Shown in pieces: positions 12,531 through 24,667 of a stretch of DNA of 64,000 nucleotides. The stretch comes from Gordionus sp. m RMFG-2023 (lineage: Eukaryota > Nematomorpha > Gordioida > Chordodea > Parachordodidae): contig NC_088775.1 in assembly GCF_954871325.1 (NCBI RefSeq), positions 4,451,475-4,515,474 on the forward strand. The letters run 5' to 3'. The stretch's first letter is position 1; the number at the start of each line of letters is the position of its first letter. The position numbers were made by a program, and so were the translations under genes. The notes below the pieces were generated by a model. The model did no database searches and was not told the DNA's origin. It saw nothing but the letters and a program-made list of their open reading frames with translations.

Positions 12531-13760
12531 ATTGAATTTCAGTTTTATAAACAAATTTGTAAAATGCATTAAAAAATACAATTTGTCAGTCCGAACAACC
12601 TGCTAATTATTTTTTATAACTCAGGTTTTCTATTTTTATTATTTAAATAGGATTATATATATATATTCCAAAAAAAAGACAATACATATTACGAAATTTT
12701 TTATTATTTAAATATTATTTTATATCTACAAAGATCCAATTTTTTCTTGAAGTTTAATTAGTCTTCATCTTATAATATTCTATTTTATTCATGCTGAAGC
12801 TGATTATTTCGAGAAATACACTAAACTATGCAAGTTAGCAGCACAATATTCTCCTCTATTTTATTGCGCTAATCACGAAAGTACGTATAATGGTATGCTA
12901 AATTTATTATTTAAATAATATTATATATATATATATTCTTAAGGATTCTACTTTATAAAAAAAATACTTGCCAAATTAGTTCCCCTAATATTATTCATTA
13001 AGATTCGCAATATATTTATTATTTTGAATATTACTTTTTAATTCACATTTGTTCCTGCTCAATAAAATTAGTTACTGAAATTACACTCATTTACGTTACG
13101 GCAATACATATTGATAATATATTTTTTTATTTACCTCCTCAGCCTTCATAATTATGTTATCATTTTATTATTTTAAAGACTATGATATCTCATGATTTTC
13201 CATCCATCACCATTTGTTACTCATAACTACTTGTGATCTATGGTCATTTCTAATGCCGTGCCAGATTTAATTCCTGTATTTTTATTTTAAGATAGTTTAA
13301 TGATTATATAATAAAGGAAATGGTGTTAAAAAATAACTTTACTGGCTCTTTGTCAGATTAAATTCAATATAAAGGTTTATAGGTAGATTAAGTGGATTCT
13401 GTTTTTATTCTAAATAATTATAGAGGGAGGAGGAAATCACTATTGTTGTTTATTTTTCTAATATTTATGAAGAGGAAGAATTTTGATTTATCAAATTAGG
13501 AACAGAAATTAGTGAGTGTTGTATCTGTCAATTTGTGGTTGACATTTATCTACCTTTTTCTTATTATATTTTCTATAGAAAAGATGGACTTTTAATTTTC
13601 TTTGTTTGACCAATATTGGTATATCAATAAATAAATATAATAATATAAACAGGATTATATGAAATATTGGGTTGTGATAATGATTAAGAAGGGTAGGAAG
13701 TTACCATTTAGGAAAATAGGTTTATTCAATCTTTAAAAATATATTCACAAGTGGGTTAAT
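12531..13760. other. AT-rich spacer, nothing recognised
   Basis: No convincing exon, repeat end or RNA gene seen. Confidence 0.45.
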
Positions 13761-13763
13761 CAA

Positions 13764-15760
13764 TTAATTCCATCCACCGTTGTATAAATTGTTAAAGAAA
13801 GGAGAAAAATTTGAATGGAAGAATGAACAGGAGGAGGCTTTTGACGGTTTGGAATCTAGAATTGGGAGAGAACCAATTCTAATGTGTTTTAATAATGATT
13901 TAAGAGTGGTGTTAGTCGTAGATGTGTCCAATAAAGGTGTAGGAGGAGCGTTGTTACAATGTGTAGACGGCATGGAAAGACCTGTTTTGTTTTTCTCAAG
14001 AATTTTTAGGGCGGAGGAAACTAAATATTCGGTTATAGACCAAGAAGCGTTGGCTGTAATTTTTGGACTGACAAAATGCCGAGAGTAATTAATAAAAGAT
14101 AGATTCATGGTGTATACGGATCACAAACCGTTGGTGCATCTTTTTAGGAAGGATAATAAAGAGCTAATGTTGTGGCCTACAGAGATGGTTATTGCTGGTG
14201 GGTAGTTTTGACTTACAATTGAAATATCAGCGGGGAATAGAAAATTATTTACCGGATATTCTTATGTGGAGAGGGATGGAATGCCGAAGATAGTGAGTCA
14301 AATGGTTTGGAAGAGGAGGATGAGTACGGATTGATTAAGGCTATGGTAGGAATATTTAAAGGAGGACCGGTAACGTGGGAACAACTTATGAGTGCCACAT
14401 TAAAAGATCGCGAATTAACACGTGTCAAAGCATGCATGAATGAGCTGAAAACATAGTGAGATGGAGACAAACAGATATATAGAAAAAGAATTGGCCATAG
14501 TGGATGAATATGTGGTACGAGGGAATAGAGTTGTAGTGGCATTCAAATTAAGGGATGCTGTGTTGACAATGATTCATGCGGGGCATCAAGGAGTGGAGAA
14601 GATGAAACAATGGGGCCAATAATATATGTGATGGCCAGGCATGAATATAGATATCGAGAATATCAGTAGGAGTTGTTTGTTGTGCAATACGTGGGCCAAG
14701 ATGCCCCATAATGCCAAGAAAAGTGTTGGCCAAAGGTTACCTAGCTGTGGGAGCAGATACACTTTGACTTTGACTATGACTTTGAAAATAAGATTTATAT
14801 ACTCGTGGTGGACGTGTACTCAAAATGAGTAGAGTATGAGGAAGTAAGGGGGTTAACGACTCAAGTGGCCGTGAAAACATTGAAAGATCTATGGGCCAGG
14901 TTTAAAGTAGGACAAACGATAGTATCTGACGGAGGTCCGGCGTTTATCAGTGTACAATTTTAAGCGTTTTGCGTAGAAACTGGTGTATAAGATCACCTCC
15001 ATATCATCCGAACTCCAATGGTCAGGGGGAGAGGATGGCATCGGTTATCACGAACTGGTTAAAAAAAACAAAGTATGGAGGTGAGAAAATTTGGATAGCC
15101 GTGGTATATAATAACAACAGTCGAAAGGGGGAAGAACAATCTCCAGCAGAGAAGTTTTTAGGAAGGCAAACCAGGTAATTATAGGATTTATTAAAGCGGA
15201 AACCGATTCAAGAGGTGAAAGAGGACATAAGGGAGATGCTTGAGTTTGTAGTGGGACAGAGCTTATGGGCCAGAATATATGGTGGTACAAGGAGATGGTA
15301 AATCGGGATGATAGTGCAAAATATTGGACACAAATTAAATCGAGTAAAACACCGACGGGATAGAGGGAATATGGCATCGGGATCAATTGAAAAGGGGCGT
15401 TAAACCTGGGAGGTTAAAATCGGGAGTATGAATAGAATGAATTAATTTATCGGAGATTCGCGGTAGGAAAATTATCTTAATATATCCGAAGTAAATCTAA
15501 GGGCACAACTACACCAAATGGTTTATCGGAGGTGCAAATGATAGAACCCAAGTCAAACCAAGACGTGATTTCTACAGGGAAACAACTATGTCATCGAACA
15601 AAGAGGGAAGATTCAAGCACCCAAAGAACAACGATAAGAATGTTACAGAGCAAATTAATGAAAATACGATGAAAGGCTATAGTTATTGGAAGAGGCCGGG
15701 TGCGAGGTGAAGTGAGTAGTTTGATTTTCAATTAGTGGGGGGTGTGTTATGCGGAGTCAT
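13764..15760 (+). mobile_element. Ty3/gypsy LTR retrotransposon fossil
   Basis: Plus strand, pol order RNase H then integrase. 13780-14088 reads EAFDGLESRIGREPILMCF, VVLVVDVSNKGVGGALLQCV and EETKYSVIDQEALAVIFGLT (RNase H). 14560-14720 holds the integrase zinc-binding region (ISRSCLLCNTWAKMP). 14969-15178 holds the end of the integrase core (SPPYHPNSNGQGERMASVIT). A purine tract just before 15745 is followed by TGTTATGCGG, a likely 3' LTR start, which is cut short by the SWIM fragment that follows. Heavily broken, no 5' LTR seen; same lineage as the fossils at 6.2 and 52.7 kb. Confidence 0.85.
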
Positions 15761-15819
15761 TCTTTTTATGTTAAATTGCGAAGTCATTCTTTTTTTTATG
15801 ATGAATATTTTTTTTGCAG

Positions 15820-16206
15820 TGGCGTCGCTAATAGAGAATTATTAACAATTTATGTTTTTAATAATATCCTATATGAAATAGCTGAGAGTAGCGTTATAAA
15901 ATTTGCAGTTGTGGGGAATTATATATTCGCATCTCTCGATATATTGGATAAGGTATATAAGATTTCTGTGTCATTTGATCAATGTACCTGTGGATATCTT
16001 ACGACAATGCTCCTACCTTGTCGGCATATTATGGCTTTAGGGGCATTACATAATTTTGATAAATATTGCCCTCAACTTTGCAGCAAGAGATGGTCAAAAG
16101 CATATTCTATATCTTATAATCCTGATATAGACAAAGTGGGCCTCCCTAATATTAACTTCACTCAAACACATATTTCCATTAAAAAAAAAATTATCACAGA
16201 AATATA
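15820..16206 (+). pseudogene. SWIM zinc-finger fragment of a MULE-type transposase
   Basis: The frame 15749-16206 contains a SWIM finger: C-T-C at CTCGYLTTMLLPCRHIMALG fits CxCx(n)CxH. It is followed by KYCPQLCSKRWSKAYS, the usual C-terminal part of MULE transposases, where the SWIM finger follows the DDE core. The first residues of the open frame derive from the LTR-like sequence upstream; a poly-T tract ending TTTTTTGCAG at about 15822 could be a splice acceptor that starts the real exon. No DDE core is present upstream, so this is a 3' exon or truncated copy. It is distinct from the FLYWCH MULE at 23-25 kb. Confidence 0.7.
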
Positions 16207-16348
16207 AATATAATAAAATGATACAAAAATTAACAGCCCAGGCTGATTTTTTCTAGCATTTATCGCAAGATAACTATTTTGTTTACAAAAAACTTGATAA
16301 TGGAGAAATGTAATCAGGATGACAAATTGTTATATATAATCCCACTCA

Positions 16349-16610
16349 TAATGGTATTTTATTTTATAAAATTATAAATATATTAAAAATTATAGATCTT
16401 GCCTCGACCTCTTATCCATACCTTAATGTTACCTCAGCCTCTTCCCTCGATAATGGTATTTTATTTTATACGAAATTATAAATATTTTAAAAGCTATAGA
16501 TCATGCTAGAACCTTATATCCATAACCTAATGCTACCTCAACCTCTTCCCTCGATAATGGTATTTTATTTTATATAAAATTATAAATATTTTAAAACCCT
16601 GTTAGAATTT
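16349..16610. repeat. Tandem repeat, period about 103 bp, 2.5 copies
   Basis: The block TAATGGTATTTTATTTTAT recurs at 16349, 16451 and 16555, each followed by AAATTATAAATAT; the first two continue through a variant of ATAGATCWTGC to CTCTTCCCTCGA. The units differ at a minority of positions. Confidence 0.85.
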
Positions 16611-17742
16611 ACACAAAAAGGCTTGATTATAAAAAACAGGGTTATGTTCAAATCTTAAAAAAAACAGGCTCCATTCGGGGGCACCTAGCCTATAATTTTA
16701 TATATTTACCCCCATTGCACCTAACCTATAATTTTCTTATTTACCCCTAAATGGGAGCGTGCAGCCTCTGCCTGTTTAATGATTTTAGGCAATTCAGCCA
16801 ACCTATAATGCAGTAGAAGAAGATGCAGAGGTCATGCTCACTTCTTCTGAAGGTGATTTATTTTACTTTATTATATTAAATTTAATTTTTTAGGTCCAAA
16901 TCAATTCAGCTTGCAAATAATAATAAATCAGCAGGAGAAGTAGCTATGGAAGTGTTATATATTATTATATGAATATAATACACCTTTTTTTTCAATCCTT
17001 TAAATAAACATAATTAATAAATCTATTTTAGATGATGATGATTTTCCAATAATAGATATAGCAATGCTCTAATTGATTTACAACAATATAGTTTTTATAT
17101 ATATTTAATATGCAATATAGATATGAATCATGTCTATTATTCGGTGTTAATATTTTATATAAATGCATATTGTATTATGCTTGTGTTATTATATTATTCA
17201 GTGTATAAATACTTAAAATAAATCATTTATTAATATATAAAGAAGGCTTTAAAACTAAAAATAAAAAATCTAAAGTCTATTATTTTGATAGGACACTTAT
17301 CAAATGAGTGAATGTAAAAGTTATTATTTAAAATATAAATAATTTTAAAAAAACCTTCATTTACTATGAATGAATTTTTATAAGAAAGAAAGATATGTTG
17401 TTTGTCATACTTTTAAATTAAATTAACAAAAATTAATTTATAAATTGAAAATATATAAATACCATATTTAGGATTTAAATGATTCATATTATATTAGGCA
17501 ATAACAACATATCTATTGCTCTAGATTATAATTTTATATAAATCATTTTTAAATATATTTAAGAAATTAATATTAAACATTATATTTAATTAAAAATATA
17601 CTAAATATTTACCATATCAAAATGAACAAAATAATAGTATTTTATTGACAATATTTAAAGAAGGTAGAGTTTATTTAATGGCAAAATATATTAATACAAT
17701 ATACAAAAAATTAGTATTTATAAATTGACAATATATAAATAC
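16611..17742. other. Spacer, nothing firmly recognised
   Basis: Two short repeats of CACCTARCCTATAATTTT lie at about 16683 and 16720. An acceptor-like TTTTTTAGG occurs near 16893 but no exon could be supported. The rest is AT-rich. Confidence 0.4.
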
Positions 17743-19197
17743 GGGTATGACTAAAATACGCCCTACCGAAAACTACGAGCCTCTTCGTGCCCCCTATGAA
17801 AGAAGCTTAATTTAAATAATATTATTTTAGAATCGCAAGCGTTATAAGATAAGGCAGAAAATGTTTTTTTTCCATTTAAAAAAAAAATTATAACATAGTA
17901 AAATTTTTATAAAATTATTTTTTTACATGACTAAAATACGCGCCCCTACACGCCTCCTATCAAAGAAGCTTAATATAAAAAATGAACGCAGAATCATATA
18001 GAGCTTATTAAAAGGTATAAAAAATGTTAATATTATACTTTAAAACTTATTATAACCTAGTGGGCTTTTGAAAAACAAATTATTTTTTTTGACAAAACTA
18101 CGCGCCCCCCTATCAAAGAAGCTTAATTCATAAAAATATTAAGCAGAATCGGATTAAGCTCATTAAAAGGAATCAAAAAATGTTAATATTAAGTTTATAA
18201 ATTATTTATAACTTATTGAGATTTGGAAAAAATACTTAATTTCTTCTTTTTTTGACTAAACTCCCGTTAAATATACTTTTTTGATAATAAAAATATTTAT
18301 TTAAATAAAATAAATAATACCATTTTCTGAATCTCCTTGAAAAGTTATACATAATTCTGTATTCATTTAAAAAAAATAATGTATATTTAAAGGAGGCGCA
18401 TAGCATGTAGTTTAGTCAGAAAAAGAAGAAATTAAGTTTTTTTCAAATAATAAGTTTTAAATAATTTATAAACTTAATATTAACATTTTTAGATTCCTTT
18501 TAATGAGATTAATACAATTATGCTTTATTTTTTAAATGAATTAAGTTTCTTTGATAGGGGACTTAGTTTAGTCAAAAATTATTTTTTTGATAATAAAAAT
18601 TTTTTAAAAAATAAATAAATAATACCATTTTCTGAATCTTTTTTCAAAGTTATACATGATTCTGTATTCATTTTGTAAAAATAATATATATTTACCGGGA
18701 GCGCGTAGGGGGCGTTGTTTAGTCAAAAAAGAAAAAATTAAGTGTTTTTTCCAAATCTCAATAAGTTATAAATAATTTATAAACTTAATATTAACATTTT
18801 TTGATTCCTTTTAATGAGCTTAATCCAACTATGCTCTATTTTTTTTATGAATTAAGCTTCTTTGATAGGGGGCGCATAGTTATGTCAAAAAAAAATTTTG
18901 TTTTTTCAAAAGCCCACTGGTTATAATAAGTTTTAAAATATAATATTAAATTTTTTTATACCTTTTAATAAGCTCTATATGTTTCTGCGTTCACTTGTTA
19001 TAAATTAATCTTCTTTGATAAGGGGCGCGTATTTTAGTCATGTTAAAAAATAATTTTTTAAAAATTTTACCATGTTATCTATTTTTAAAAATGAATAACA
19101 TTTTTTGCCTTATCTTATAAAGCTAAATACGATTCTAAAATAATATAATTTACGTAGGAGCTCGTAGTTTTCGGGGGCGCGTATTTTAGTCATGCCC
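17743..19197. mobile_element. Foldback-type palindromic element
   Basis: Left end GGGTATGACTAAAATACGCC, right end GGCGCGTATTTTAGTCATGCCC. The arms are inverted copies of each other for about 500 bp each (17743-18272 against about 18710-19197). Each arm is built from subrepeats that start with GACTAAAMTACGCGCCCC and TATCAAAGAAGCTTAA, at about 150-160-bp spacing. The centre (18276-18717) holds direct-repeat copies of TTTTTTGATAATAAAAAT and ACCATTTTCTGAATC. No open frame. The structure is that of a foldback transposon or a large MITE; the termini suit a MULE or related DDE family, but no target duplication is clear. Confidence 0.75.
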
Positions 19198-20227
19198 TTT
19201 ATAGGTTCCACCTCTAAATAGCGAGCAGCAAAATAGCGAGATATTAAATGAATGAAAACCTAAAAAGTTTAAAATATAATATTAAAAAAAATGTAAATTA
19301 TTTTAAAAATTATAAATATATAAATCATTTTAAAAATTATAGATATATAAATCATTTTATTATATAATTATAATATATTAATACTGTTGTAAAAATTATT
19401 TTATTATATAAATTATTTTTTTATTATAAAACTATTATTATAAATGTATATAACACATAATTTTTATCATTGTTTTAAATTATTAATATATAAATTGTTT
19501 TAAATTATCAATATATAAATTGGTTTTAATTATAAATGAGCACATATATCTATTATAAATAATAACTATAATTTTTCAATATTAAAATTTTTGAGTTAGG
19601 CATTAATTTCTGGGGGTAAGTATTTATTTTTGAAGGGTAATCTTTACTTGTATTATGATGTTTTTAAATCCAATAATTGATAAACCAAATATACCTCTTT
19701 AAAAATTAATCATCTTATATTTTTACAATTTATAGAAATGAAAATGAGTTATCACACTTAATCTAAAAATAAAGTGATTATCAACCAAATGATAAAAAGA
19801 TTGCACTATTAAAATATATATATATTTCTTATTTTTAGAAAAAGGATAGTAACATATTAATTATAACCTACAAATTTGAAAATCCTTATCTCCTAAGGCT
19901 TAAAATATTGTTAATAGAAATATGTTATAAGGTTGTATATGGTGGCTTACTGTAATATTCTTTTTATTATTATCACTAATGCATTATGGATTGGCAAATA
20001 TCGCGGCCAAAGGGCGATATATTTTAGGGGGTAAGGGGTAGATTTTGGAAAGTGGCTTGCATCCATCAAATTTTCTACCATGTAGATGTTGGTTATTTTT
20101 ATTATATTATAAACACATATATTACAATTTTATTTAAATCATTTGTATATTTTATTAGGGGGGAAGGTACCTTTTAATAGCATGTGGGGATAGGGTAGGG
20201 GGTATTTATTTTCTCTCATGTATACAC
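19198..20227. other. AT-rich region with one MULE-TIR-like motif
   Basis: CTAAATAGCGAGCAGCAAAATAGCGA at about 19211 resembles the inverted motif at 25845-25865 and the direct one at 21724. Otherwise AT-rich without supported genes. Confidence 0.4.
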
Positions 20228-21366
20228 CAGTGGCGTAGTCAGGATTTTCTCATGGGTGGTGGTGGGGGGGGGGGTTTGTGATAAATTTATGTGTAAAATG
20301 AATATATTTGATACCCTTTCCCTTTAATTAGAGTCTAATATTTTTTTAATGTAATTAAAATTAGTTTCTATAGAATTATAAATTATTGTTACTTTTCAGA
20401 AATAGTATTATTCTGATAATGGCTCATACTTGAACTTTAACTGCTGCAAATGGCCAATACTCAAAATTGATAACTAATCCTCTAATAGTAAATGATTATA
20501 ATTCTATTTTCCTACTCTTTTATTTAATGTTTTATCAGTACAATATAGGGTTTAACTTCATAAATTAATTTTATTAGTCAAAGTTGTGTAGCCAGGATTT
20601 TCTTATGTGAAGGGGGGGGGGGTTTAAATGTTTTTTAGTAGGCTTTAGCCCTAATATTTTATTTTTTATGAACACTCAATTTCTTATATCTTAGATTATG
20701 TTAAAATTATCTTAAATATTTGCACATAATAAAATTTTAAAGAGTATTATAGATTTTATTTATTATATAAAAATAAAAATACTTTAGCATATAGTATTAA
20801 TTGCATAAATTTTAATAGTTAATACAAAAATTATATAAATGTTATAATTAAGAATTCAATTGACGAAAAAATTTGATGGCTAAAATAATTAATAATGATT
20901 TGATATTTGGCAGGGAACTAAAATACAATTACACATGGAAAGGGCCTGAAGAACATTTTTTGATCTCTAAGAATGCTCTCTTCTGTCAAGATTTTAATAC
21001 CAAAATTCGACATCACAAAGTAACTTATCATATGATGTGTTAATTAGTCTAGTTCTTCCTACTATTTGAGATATCAGAGACACCAATTTTTATTTAATGT
21101 GTTAATCTATTTTTATTTATTAAAAAATATTATAAAAAGGTGAATGATATTTGTTCTATAATTTTTTAAAACATATCTTATTTTTAAAAATTTATTGCAA
21201 AAAAAAGAAATATAGTTCAATAAATAGTTACCGACTCTTGTCTTTCAATGAATCTAGTGGGACAAAATCTTTTTAGTTTCTTTTTTTTGATATCAAATTT
21301 TAAAAAAATCTATTTTTTATAGGGGGGTTGAACCCCAACCCCCCTTCTCCCATGCCTACGCCAATG
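20228..21366 (-). mobile_element. hAT derivative, internally deleted, TSD 7 of 8
   Basis: Left end CAGTGGCGTAGTCAGGATTTTCT, right end CATGCCTACGCCAATG; flanks GTATACAC / GTATACAT. The right half shares the hATC-region sequence of the element at 1564 (for example GGAAAGGGCCTGAAGAACATTTT and CAAAATTCGACATCACAAAG). A second left-terminus-like stretch (GTGTAGCCAGGATTTTCTTATG, 20586) lies inside, which suggests a nested or duplicated end. Non-coding now. Confidence 0.82.
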
Positions 21367-23201
21367 GTATACATAAGTTATGTATTAAATATTTTCAGAG
21401 TTGGTTCTACAATCAAATAACAAGCTTCCTCTCTTTTTTAGTTATAGATATTCTATTAATTAGCTACTATTTTTGTAAAAGTAACTACCGATATATTTTT
21501 TAAAAAATGTAGCGCGCTACTGTTAACAACATAATTTATGGTGAATAGTTATAACGATGACGAAACTAGTGAAACAATTGAAAAACATATATCTCTCACT
21601 TAATTTATTCAAAAGGTAAAGCAAAAAATGATATTCAGCAGCCAGAGTGGCATGATTATTGTACTTCATAAATATATTCATCTATGCAGAATCAAAGTTA
21701 TTCAAATATCCGCTTATTAAACCCAATAGCGAGTATCAAAATAGCGATATATGATTATCTTTTTATCTATTTTATATTCGTATTATAGTTATAATATAAA
21801 TGTAAATCTCTATATTATATAGTTACGATGTTGTTACGTCATGTCATCACTACGTAGTGTCATAGTGACGTCATGCTTTATTTATTTTATTCTAAAAATT
21901 AACTTAAAAATATTTTTATAAATTATATTGGGCATAGCTTTGGGAAAATTCCGCTTGCTTTAAACAAATTTTTTGCAAGCCTGGGCTTGCAGGCCAATGA
22001 AAGTCTGATATAGATTGTATTTTTAACATTATGATTTTATAAATATTTTATTACAGCTCTCAACTACAAAAATTTTCATGATCGTTAGTTGGGCTTGGTG
22101 AATTTTTTTCAAAATTATTATGGCCTTGGACATTGCTTGGAAATTTTTTTAATATTAAATATTAGGCATATGATCAGTAATATTTTTAAAAGCTTAATAT
22201 ATATTTTGACTTAAAACATAGTATTTACTTGGTTTTAATGGATTGGACCTGGCCTGAAGAGATAGGTGGGTTATAAAGAATATAAATTGGATATTATTTT
22301 GAAATAACTGGTATCAACTATCATAAAAGTAAGGATTCTCATTCCCCGTTAATTTTGTCGAGCTATCTACTAGTATATATAAATTTTCATATTAAAATTA
22401 TATACTAATATTTGTTATCACGAATATATTTTTTAAGATGGGAGATAGGGAGTATCTTTTCTCTCATATTTATGCTGTTAAGATGCAAATTACATTTTAT
22501 AAAAAAATGAAAACTAAATAAACTGCAATGTTGCCTTCTCAAATATATATAAAAATTATATTTAAAATATTTATAAATAAATATTAAAATAAATCGAATA
22601 TCATGAGTTATATATTAGAAATTAGAGATAAGTGGTTAAAAGATACTTTTTAAATGTATATAGATTGCTTTAAGTAATTTTCTTTTTTTCTCGTGTTCAA
22701 AGTTAAGTCATTGTTATCATTAATATTATGATTTTATTTTTTTTGTGATAATAAATATTAATTTTTTTAAATTATATATAAGATGTTTAAAATAAGATTC
22801 ATTATGAATTTTTTTTAAATAAAATAATATATCTCGAAATATCAATTCAGAACTTATATAAAATAAAATATTTAAACCAGTGTGAAATAATTAAGAACTG
22901 GGAAATTAAATAAAAAATAAATAAGAAACAGGAAATAGATAGATAAAATACTCTAATATTAGGTTAGCATAAACTAAAATTGGAATTTTATTGTGAAAAT
23001 TTATGAAATAAGCTAAAAAATTTGTTGAATCTCGATATCACATTTATCTAAATATAAAAAATATCTACTTTATTACTAAAAAGTTCATAATACACACGCA
23101 AACAATTATTTGAATTTATATTTCATATTAATATAATATAAAAAAAAAGGTTATTTAAATAAAAATATAATAAATGGGAAAAGATTTATAAGAATCGCGA
23201 G

Positions 23202-24667
23202 TTAAGATTGCAATTTGATTAAATAGGATATATTATCTAAAAAAATAAACACATCCATATCCCGTTCGTAAAGGGAATATAAATTATCTATTAAAATATT
23301 AAGTTCAATATATTTTCGATTTTTTCTATTTATATTCAACCCGCTATTAATTTGTATATATTTGAGCTCACTCGAGTGTTGGTGACTTTTTAAAATATTT
23401 ATTAAAGAATAAATATTAGGATGCGCGCAGCGTGTTTTGTGCTTCAAGCTATGATGATAGCCCTCTAGATGGTTGTTTGCCCTAGGACCATTAACTTGAT
23501 ATCTAATTATAAATTTATTTTGTATATACACATTAAAAATTTTAATACCTTGTCCATAGGCTATGGGGAAATAAAGCGTTAATGGAAAGCCATGTCAAAT
23601 CCATATATTGCATAAATTGTATTAGCAAAGGATTTTCAAGCGACATGGCAAGACATGATGACCTAACTTCTGAAATATCTTCCTCCCGGCAAAAGGGTAA
23701 AGTAGTCATACGTCTGACTACTTTGTGGACAGTGGTATTGTCTCTATATTCTTTTGTTAACCCTAATCCCTGACATTTTCGCCATATTGCTTGGGAAAAA
23801 TGAAAGAAACAGCCTATAAAAACTTATAATAAATACACGTAATAAATTAACCTTTAATGACCATTGTAGGGAAAACAAATCTTAAAGCTGATATTGCAGC
23901 AGCCTCATAATCAGTCTGCCCGTATCTAGGATTAAACATAATATTATTTTCACCACAGCATCTTAGAATTATTTGAAATAATTCTATATAGGTGGCCCTG
24001 GTTTTATCGGAAAGAAGGGCATAGATTATAGGTATCATAGTCTCACGATATAAGACATGAATTGTGTATAGTGGGTAAAATAGTCTTGGCACAACATAAA
24101 ATGTGCCATCCATATATATGGTATCGTTATCACATGTTTCAATGATTTTTAGCATGCTCGATGTACCAAACACCAATATATTATTATTATTATCATTATT
24201 GATTAAAAATATATCCCCCCTATTTGTGGTGATATATTCGGGCAACAGAACTATATCATCCATGGACTGTGGCAAAGTGGGCCGATTTTTTTGTAATAAT
24301 CCATCTATTTTACTTTTTATTGAAATGTATGTGGGCATAGCCTCTGGATATAAATTTATATTTGGTGTTTCCAAAAATCTTTTGTTTAAAACTTTTTCAT
24401 AAATATTATGCCGAGTTTCTAGAGGATTTTCAGCAATAACATCCTCTAAAACTTGATATGTCCTAAGCTTTTCAAAAACACCAATTTCATTCTGATGTTC
24501 ATGCAAACCAGAGGTTATATAGATTCCATCAAGTTTGCATGAAGCTTTGCAACCAACTATTCTGCAACGATAATGAACTCGGTCACCTTTTTGATAATCA
24601 TGCCGATATAAATAATTTTGAAAAAATAGAAGTCGTTTTCCTTTTTGAGAATTTATAAACTGAGGAT
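23202..24667 (-). CDS. FLYWCH-MULE transposase, three exons
   Basis: Exons 24667-23852, 23813-23549 and 23502-23202, joined by 38- and 46-bp GT-AG introns with consistent phases (1 and 2), give about 460 codons ending at a stop. Exon 1 opens with a FLYWCH finger: YRCRIVGCKASCKL then HEHQNE. The catalytic region follows: YMDGTFYVVPRLFYPLYTIH (first Asp), PIIYALLSDKTRATYIELFQ, and GQTDYEAAAISALRFVFPTM (second Asp). Exon 2 reads CFFHFSQAIWRKCQGLGLT. Exon 3 reads RYQVNGPRANNHLEGYHHSL with the likely catalytic Glu. This is the classical animal MULE arrangement. No stop or frameshift was found. The start codon is missing: exon 1 begins at a likely acceptor (ATTAAG), so a 5' exon further up is expected. 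Possibly a recently active or domesticated copy. Confidence 0.8.
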
